From Cucumis sativus (taxonomy: Eukaryota > Streptophyta > Magnoliopsida > Cucurbitales > Cucurbitaceae): 64,000 bases of DNA. The notes under the pieces are model-generated. The model saw nothing but the letters and a program-made list of their open reading frames with translations, made no database searches and was not told the DNA's origin. Each line of letters starts with the position of its first letter. Within the stretch, counting starts at the first letter, position 1. Below are positions 55,286 through 64,000 of this stretch, one piece after another. The stretch spans positions 14,226,307-14,290,306 of the forward strand of contig NC_026661.2 in NCBI RefSeq assembly GCF_000004075.3, given 5' to 3'. The translations under genes and the position numbers were made by a program.

Positions 55286-56668
55286 AATATTGTACCAAAT
55301 CAAAACAATTTATTAGTGATAGTGACCTATCTCTTTCTAACTGGGATAGACAATTGATCATTTAGATTCGGTACCAATATCATTTAAATATTGTACCAAG
55401 AAGAAAAGAAAAAGAAGAATAATGAAATTCTAGAAGAGAAAATGAAGAAATTGGTAAATATTTACCTAAAATTAATAATACGAAGATGAGATGAGTAAAT
55501 TACAAAGAAGAAAAAGAAGTGAAAAATGGTAAGCATTATTGAATGAAGGACAAACTTGAAATTTATGAAAATATCATAATTTTTTTTATTTTGTTACACG
55601 GACGGTAAATATTTTAGTGTTTTGTTATGTTTATGAAAACTAACCTAAGTTTTAAAGATTCATAATAAATGTGATATAAGTTAATTATGGTATATATTAT
55701 TATATAATTCTGAAAAAATATATTATTTGTAATTAATGCGAGAGATAAAATGGTAATTAAAAATCTAAAAATATATTATTTGTAATTAATGCGAGAGATA
55801 AAATGGTAATTAAAAATGTAGAAATCTTAGTTAGAAAATTAATGAGATTTTGAGACATTTGTGAAAAATCACGTGTAAAGTAAGTCTTTTTTCTAAATTT
55901 TTATAATATTTTATTAGACCAAAATAATTAATTTAACCAAACGTCACATGAAGAAAACACGTGGAGCGTTATTAGAATTTGTCAATTTATGTTTTGAATT
56001 TTAATTTGATATACATATCAACTTTTAATTAGTGTTAAATTCAATCATTTATATTTTTAAAGTTAATTGGCTAAATAACGTGCATTCGTGTTTTTTTTCT
56101 TTTTTAATAAAACAGTGATCATAATTTTGTAATAGATTTAAATTGAGAGTAGTTTTATATTACTATTAGACAATGTGTAAATATATATTAGTTAATTAGA
56201 AAATATGGATATAGATGGAGAAAAATAAAGAAGCATAAAGAGGAAGAAATGAAAATAAAAAATACAGAAGGTAAATAGCATTATGCATAACAAAATTACA
56301 AAAACAGAAAGAAAGAAAAGAAAAGAAAAGAAAAGATGTAATATTTATGAATTACATTATTTGTAAGGATGGAGGGCAAACCAAGAATTTGTTCTCCAAC
56401 CATTTTGAAAAAAGAGAAGGAAAAAAGCGAAGTTTCTATATACTCTAATTTGACCTTTTAAAATCAACACCACAACACCAACACAAATATAAAAAACAAA
56501 CTGCCCCAAATCTAACCATATATATATATGTACTTTCAATTATTACTCAAATTACTATTCTAGGTTATATTTTGTAAATATTTTTAATAATTTTAGTACC
56601 TATAATAATTACCTACTTATAAATATTAAACTAAAAGTAATTATAATAAACACAATTTCTATAAATAA
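55286..56668. other. Intergenic DNA, no gene recognised
   Basis: AT-rich. Includes the 53-bp duplication at 55,714-55,817 and a purine-rich run with (AAAAG)n near 56,305-56,335. Confidence 0.5.
55714..55817. repeat. Tandem duplication, period 53 bp
   Basis: Two nearly perfect copies of a unit reading ATATATTATTTGTAATTAAT then GCGAGAGATAAAATGGTAAT. Confidence 0.9.
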
Positions 56669-56816
56669 TAATAGTAAATTTTACGAAATATTTACAACCT
56701 ATAGTAAATTCGACAATCATTGATATGCTATAGTGATAGAAGACTATCAATCATAGAATCCAAAAATTTCTATAGTTTGTAAATATTTTAATTTATTTTG
56801 CTATTTTTAAAAATGT
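56669..56816. mobile_element. MITE-like element, copy of the 29,033 family
   Basis: Left end AATAGTAAATTTTACGAAATATTTACAAC, right end GTTTGTAAATATTTTAATTTATTTTGCTATTTTTAAAA, inverted relative to each other, with GTGATAGAAGACTATCAATCATAG in the middle. Confidence 0.6.
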
Positions 56817-58246
56817 CCCAATAATAATCGATGGTATAAACCATGTTTCAAAAAATGCAAATATACCAAAATCTATCAATGATACATTTTTATAGTTATT
56901 GTAGTTTTGCTACATTTATAAATTTTTTAAAATGTCAATGTTTTATGCATAGTTTCGATCTAATTGTTATGTTTATAAATGTTTGAACAAAAAGAATACG
57001 TAACAATTCATTTTTGTTTTTTTTTTATATAAAAAATACATTTTTTGATCCTTAAATTGGGGTTATTATTTATTTGGTTCCTGAAATTTCAAAAGAAATA
57101 CAACTTGACCAATTTAATTGAATTGACAATTATTATTAATTTTAGAAATATTTTTAAAAATATAACAAAACAGTAAAATATTTATAGAACCATTTCGAAA
57201 AAGAAGAAAGCTCGTAGACCCACGACAAAAAATCCAAAAATGCTCTATCAATTAATTGACATATTAAAAAAATATATGTCGTTTATGTTTAAAAAATGTT
57301 GGTTTAAACTTGATTATTCAAATTTAGTTATCCAGTAGGGAAAAAGACAAATTTGAAATTAAATAAAAAAAACAAAAATAGTTAGTTGAATGAAAATTTT
57401 CATTTTATTAAATATTTTGTGGATTGTATGGTTATATTTATTTTAGTGTTTATTATTAGGTGGCTTTTTATTAATTTTGTCTTCTCCAAACACTCGTGTC
57501 AACTCCCATTTCTTCCTTTCTTGTTCTAACAAAGATCCATGTACATTGCTTTCCCTCCTTTTAGTACTTACTTGCATTTCTCTCTTTATCTTTTTAGTTC
57601 AAACATGTTTCTTAGATCTCATCTTGCTTTCTTAATTATGGGTTATGTTGGTCAGAGTTCAATGCTTTGAAGCTATATATTAAAAAAAACTTCAGAAAAT
57701 CGACCCCAAAACCATTTAATTACAATGTAAAAAGAAACTAAAAAAGAAATGAAATGAAATGAAACAGCAGGAAGATTGAGAAAGTCTGAAATGAAATGAA
57801 AGCGAGGGAGATAGAGGAAGGAGAAAGGGAGTTACAGAGGAGGAATGGAGGGAGGGAGAAAAGAGAAAGGATATATATATATAATATATATATATAAAAG
57901 CCACCTAATTCAATCCACCATGTGAATGGAGAGACCATTTACAATCATTTTCCAAATTTAAGAGAATAAAATATTGATTTTGAAACTTCATATACCAAAT
58001 TGACACAAATTCATAACCGATGAGCAAAAGTGCATTTTATCTTTTCTCTTGAATAATAATATGGATACAATATCCCAAAAGTCGGATGGTATTGACAAAA
58101 AGCCGATAACACTATCGAGAAAATTCCACCCTCAAAAAACATGAAACACAACTAAGAAATAATAAGGAAAAACAGAACTCTCCAGTTTCTTTCAATCACC
58201 ACATAATCTTATTCCCTTGTTTTCATCTCATCCCACAATTATTATT
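56817..58246. other. Intergenic DNA and 3' flank of ADH-D
   Basis: AT-rich with a GA-rich low-complexity block at 57,740-57,900 and a short ATATATATATAATATATATATAT palindrome near 57,870. Open frames here are translations of the GA/TC-rich block. No gene. Confidence 0.5.
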
Positions 58247-60153
<1,907 letters not shown>

Positions 60154-60243
60154 TTAGAGGGAAAGGGGTGAATGGAAGAGAGGAAAAGAAAAATAGAAAT
60201 GGGATAGAAAAGATGATGTGAGAAATGAAGAAGTGAGTGAGAG

Positions 60244-60373
60244 TATTTATAGTTAGAAGGATTTGAATGTTGGGAAGGAACCAAACGTGGTTTTCGGGGA
60301 GTAATACCATTTCCTGTTAGACAAATTGTCTAAGTTTTCTAGGTGCGCCCCGGGTCCTCTGTAGTGACACGTG
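60244..60373 (-). promoter_or_regulatory. ADH-D promoter: TATA box, ARE-like motifs and G-box
   Basis: TATAAATA on the minus strand at 60,244-60,251 lies 100 bp upstream of the ATG. Further upstream are AAAACCACGTTTGG (60,281-60,294; AAACC and GTTTGG in opposed directions), a GCGCCCCGGG block (60,345-60,354; GC motif) and CACGTG (60,368-60,373; G-box). The GT and GC motif pair is the known make-up of the anaerobic response element. Whether it works here is inferred. Confidence 0.55.
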
Positions 60374-62181
60374 GCTTTTTGAAAAAGAAAACTATGAACC
60401 AATCCAAATAAATCAGTAACCGTAACAATAACCAAACCCAACTTGGTAGTCACCCCACTTTTCTTTTTTAATTACTATATCTTTTTTCTTCAAATTCTAT
60501 TGGCTCACCAATTAGGGTAACAAAATGCACCAAACGCATTTTATTTTTAAATCTCTTTTTTTTTTTTTTGTATCAAACACTTTCATTTTTTTACTTATTT
60601 TATAAATCAAACAAATACAAAATATATTCTAAACACACATTTAATACAAAAATAGATTTTTACGGAACTACTTCATTCTTATCATTTTTTTAATAATTTT
60701 ATTCTAATATAATTATAATAGTACAAAATTCTATATATTTCTTTTCTAATAAGTCCTACCCATAACAATAATTATTTTGGATTTATTTGGTTAAAAGTTG
60801 AGGCCTCCATTTGGTAATATTCCAATCTTTTGTTTTTGTTTTTTTCTGTTTTTTAAATTTTGCTTTTAATTTTTTTTTAAATAAAAAAATACCATATATG
60901 TTTGGTAACTTATTTTTATTTTCTATTTTTTAATAGAAAATAAATTTTTGGAAGTTAAATTTTAAAAAATAGTAAATTTGACAAAATATTTACAACATAT
61001 AACAAAATTTTCAGATTCTATCAATAATAAACATTAACGAATACTGATATGCTTCTATCAATTATATAATCTGAAATATTTTAATTTATTTTACCATCTT
61101 TAAAAATATATTTTTTTTTAAGTTTTTTCTTCATTTTCAATTATTCTTCCTAATATTAAAAACAAATTTCTTGTTTAAAAAACGGAAAACTAAATTAGTT
61201 CTTAAGCGTATCTTATTTTAAAAATTAATTTTTAAAAACAAAAAAGAAAATGATTACAAGCAGGAAATTAAGTGAGAGTTTTTATAATTAGAATTATTTG
61301 ACTTTTGCGTTTTTTTGTTTTTGAAAACTAAATCTATGGATACATTTTTTTTTTCCAAAAGTCAAGCCTTGCTTTTTTGGAAAATTCCTCACTTTACTAT
61401 ACAAAATAAGTAGGTAAAATTAATAGAGAAATTAAAAGAAAACAAGAAACACAATAATTTACATGAAAAACTTGAAACCATATTTTTAAAATAGCAAATA
61501 TTAAAACTATTTACAAAATATAACAAAATTAATCAAATTCTTCTCATGAAATGTTTGCTATATTTTGTAAATAATTTTATTCCTTTTATTATTTATGACA
61601 ATTCCCTTATAAAAAAAACAACAAAACTAAAAGAAATTCTACCACGTGAAAATTGATTACAAAATATTTTTGATCCCACCGTTAAACTAAATAATACAAT
61701 AATAAATTTTATTAAAGTTACTATACCTAAACTTAAACTTATATTATATTAACACTGTGGCTATATAATTGTATTTCAAACGAAAAAAAATTAAAAAAGG
61801 ATACAGCAATTATATGTCTTTTAAAAATATATAAATGTGAGTTTGACTTAAAAGGCAAGAAGAGGGCAAGAAGAGAGCTTCTGTTTCGAATGGGACAATT
61901 GAAGAAGGAACAAAGAAATTTGATATATATATATATATATTGAGAGGTGGGTGTTTTGGGAATTATACACAGATTTGAAACCCAATTAATCATATTGCTA
62001 AACTTTTAGTCTTTTACAATGTTTTTGGACCATAAACTTCATTTCAAGATTCTTTTTTAATCACCCACTTGCCACCAACTTGGGTAATGACTAATCACTA
62101 ACTTTATAACCCATTTGTTTCATAAATTAACACCAACCTAAAATGCTACATTCTCTTCTACCAAAATCTTAATCTTACGTT
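60374..62181. other. Upstream flank of ADH-D and intergenic DNA
   Basis: AT-rich with one MITE-like copy at 60,965-61,112 and a possible further diverged copy near 61,480-61,580. The 84-codon open frame at 61,739-61,993 has no recognised features. No gene. Confidence 0.5.
60965..61112. mobile_element. MITE-like element, copy of the 29,033 family
   Basis: Left end AAAAATAGTAAATTTGACAA with AATATTTACAACATATAAC; right end AATATTTTAATTTATTTTACCATCTTTAAAA. The TTCTATCAAT...ATTGATAGAAG-like core is diverged. Confidence 0.55.
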
Positions 62182-62186
62182 TTAGG

Positions 62187-62644
62187 TGTTAGAATAAATA
62201 GTTATGATTCTTCATGAATGAATTCTTCATCAATAGATGCATCATGAGTGGATGCATCATTTCATCAAAAAGAGTTATTAACTAAAGGACATGACTTTTC
62301 GAATAGTCACGAAAAGTCTATAAATAAGTCATTTTGGTTAAGAGAAATGAATACATCAAAATCATTTGTTTTCTGTAAACAAATTTCTCTCTATATCCAC
62401 AACCTTGACGTTCGGTAGCTTCACAAGGTTTCGTTCGTAGATCTTCTATACGAGGTGCTACATATAGAAGAAAGTTGATCTACTCTATCCTGGAAGGCAA
62501 TTGTTCTAAATTCTTAAGCAGTAGGGTGAGTAAATTTGTCTTAAGGAGACAATGTGAATTCGTTGGACTCAGATCTTTATCTATATATGATTTTCTATTC
62601 ACTATGATAATAATTTACATAACAATTTGATAATCTGTATAACA
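62187..62644 (+). mobile_element. Solo LTR (458 bp) with perfect 5-bp target duplication
   Basis: Starts TGTTAGAA and ends CTGTATAACA. TTAGG stands on both sides (62,182-62,186 and 62,645-62,649). A TATA-type CTATAAATAAGTC near 62,319 and a C/T-rich leader follow, as in Ty1/copia LTRs. No internal region remains, so it arose by LTR-LTR recombination. Confidence 0.85.
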
Positions 62645-62649
62645 TTAGG

Positions 62650-64000
62650 TTAACTCGATCATCTCAAATTTGATTTCAAATAGTTTATAAATTGTATAGC
62701 TAACATCTTTAATAAGATTCTAACTTGCAATAATGTACTCAATTTGTTTTAGTTATACATAGTTTTAAAATGAAATTTAAAAAATTAGGTACTTTTGAAA
62801 CATTTTAGGTAAAAAAGATTTCTTTCTGGCTTAATTTACAAAAATAATATTTACGGTCGGCAGAACAAAATAAAAAAAGTCCTTGAAGTTTGATTATTTT
62901 TTCATAAATTTCATATATGTTCTTGTTGGCTTTGAATATTGCGAGATGAGTTATGTACTTCTTCACTCCTTCTTCTTCTTTTTATTTTTTGTGATTTATT
63001 CATCTCCTCGTCAAAAGTTTATTTCTTCGGCGTTTAGAGTATAAGACCAATTGTTTAAATTTCCTATTTCATCTTCATCATCTTCCGTAAGAATTTTAAA
63101 TTGTTTAGAAGATTACTAAAAATATAATGTTAACAAAGAACTATGTACCGTTGCATTTCTAAACGATTGTGTACTAAAATCTAAACGATTATGTATATTG
63201 TATTATACGATTATTAGATTTGAAGTTTTTAATAATCATTTACATTATTGGATTACACAATCGCTTACCACAACCAACACAATTGCTTACCATAATCAAC
63301 ACGATCATTGACCATGATCAATACGATCATTTACTATGGTCAACACAATCATTTACCATGATCAACACGATCGTTTAAAGTTATATATTATTTCACTACA
63401 CAATCGGCTATCCTCAATTTGTGATTAGATTATATATTATACCAATCGTTTATGTCTAAAGTTTTCTCGCTATTGTTTAGGGTTTCCATCATTTAAAATG
63501 AACTACACAATCATGTATCATGATTTAAACCACTGTTCAGATGACAAATCATGTGTTGACCAGAGTATTTTTTATATTTCACCTTATGGATATGTGTATT
63601 TTTTTTTTCTTTTCTAAAATTATTGTAAATACTTTAACATTTTGTTTTAAAAAAACCCTTTTTTAATTTGTCCTCATTAAACTCATATATATATTTCTAA
63701 CTAAATTTTTTTAATCCGTATCTTTTTCGACTTCAATTTTGAACTAGGGTAATATTTTAATTGTCTATTAAATTTAATATGATCTATAGTATTAAATTTT
63801 CATCAACATGCTAATATTTTCATCGATACTTTCACGCTTTCACGAGTTTGATATCAAGTACATAAGAAGTAGATCAATATATTGGTTATATTAACTACAT
63901 TTAGTTTTTACTATGGTTATGTGATGTACTATAGTACATTAACTCTAGTTAGTTCACTTGGTTAGTTTGTAATAGTTTGATTTATTGTATTTATATTGCC
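62650..64000. other. Intergenic DNA, no gene recognised
   Basis: AT-rich apart from the minisatellite at 63,256-63,380. No coding frame, RNA gene or inverted repeat found. Confidence 0.5.
63256..63380. repeat. 22-bp minisatellite, about 5.5 copies
   Basis: Units starting at 63,256, 63,278, 63,300, 63,322, 63,344 and 63,366 follow the pattern CACGATCATTTACCATGATCAA with a few substitutions each; spacing is exactly 22 bp. Each unit contains partly self-complementary ATGATCAT-like words. Confidence 0.85.

Overview
The window is nuclear DNA from a flowering plant, a eudicot. It is AT-rich and intron-bearing, with GT-AG splice sites, TATA boxes 80-120 bp upstream of starts, and a dense mix of retrotransposon and DNA-transposon debris. 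Several repeat families look like those I associate with cucurbit genomes, so a cucurbit is my best guess (inference, not proven).

The left third holds three ordinary single genes on the + strand: a ureidoglycolate-hydrolase-like cupin gene (5,424-7,015, three exons), a TBL/PMR5-type Golgi O-acetyltransferase-like gene (9,564-11,326, three exons) and a small TED6/TED7-like membrane protein gene (17,570-18,025, one exon). The last two relate to cell walls.

The rest is dominated by four copies of a class-P zinc alcohol dehydrogenase (ADH) gene. ADH-A (22,268-24,775, +), ADH-C (41,519-43,529, +) and ADH-D (58,247-60,144, -) are intact, with 380, 382 and 379 codons. ADH-B (30,951-32,961, -) is almost identical to ADH-C but has a one-base frameshift in exon 4. 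B and C lie in the arms of a large inverted duplication (about 29,530-33,207 and 41,295-46,302) with an 8-kb spacer. By eye the gene bodies match far better than the outer flanks and the promoters, which suggests recent gene conversion.

The 8-kb spacer contains a 5'-truncated LINE with a solo LTR nested in its reading frame. It also contains a cluster of exon fragments from unrelated host genes (plasma-membrane H+-ATPase, CDKA-type kinase) beside repeats like CACTA subterminal repeats, so it looks like a gene-capturing transposon. A similar captured exon (ACT domain of a STY-type kinase) lies near a CACTA-type end at 14.7-16.2 kb.

Other features are a tRNA-Arg(UCU), a degenerate hAT transposase, a long gypsy-type LTR, a solo LTR with perfect target duplication at 62.2 kb, a Mutator-like element carrying six 27-bp hairpin palindromes, at least five copies of one small inverted-repeat element, and several minisatellites. 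The remaining intervals are AT-rich intergenic DNA where I recognise no gene.
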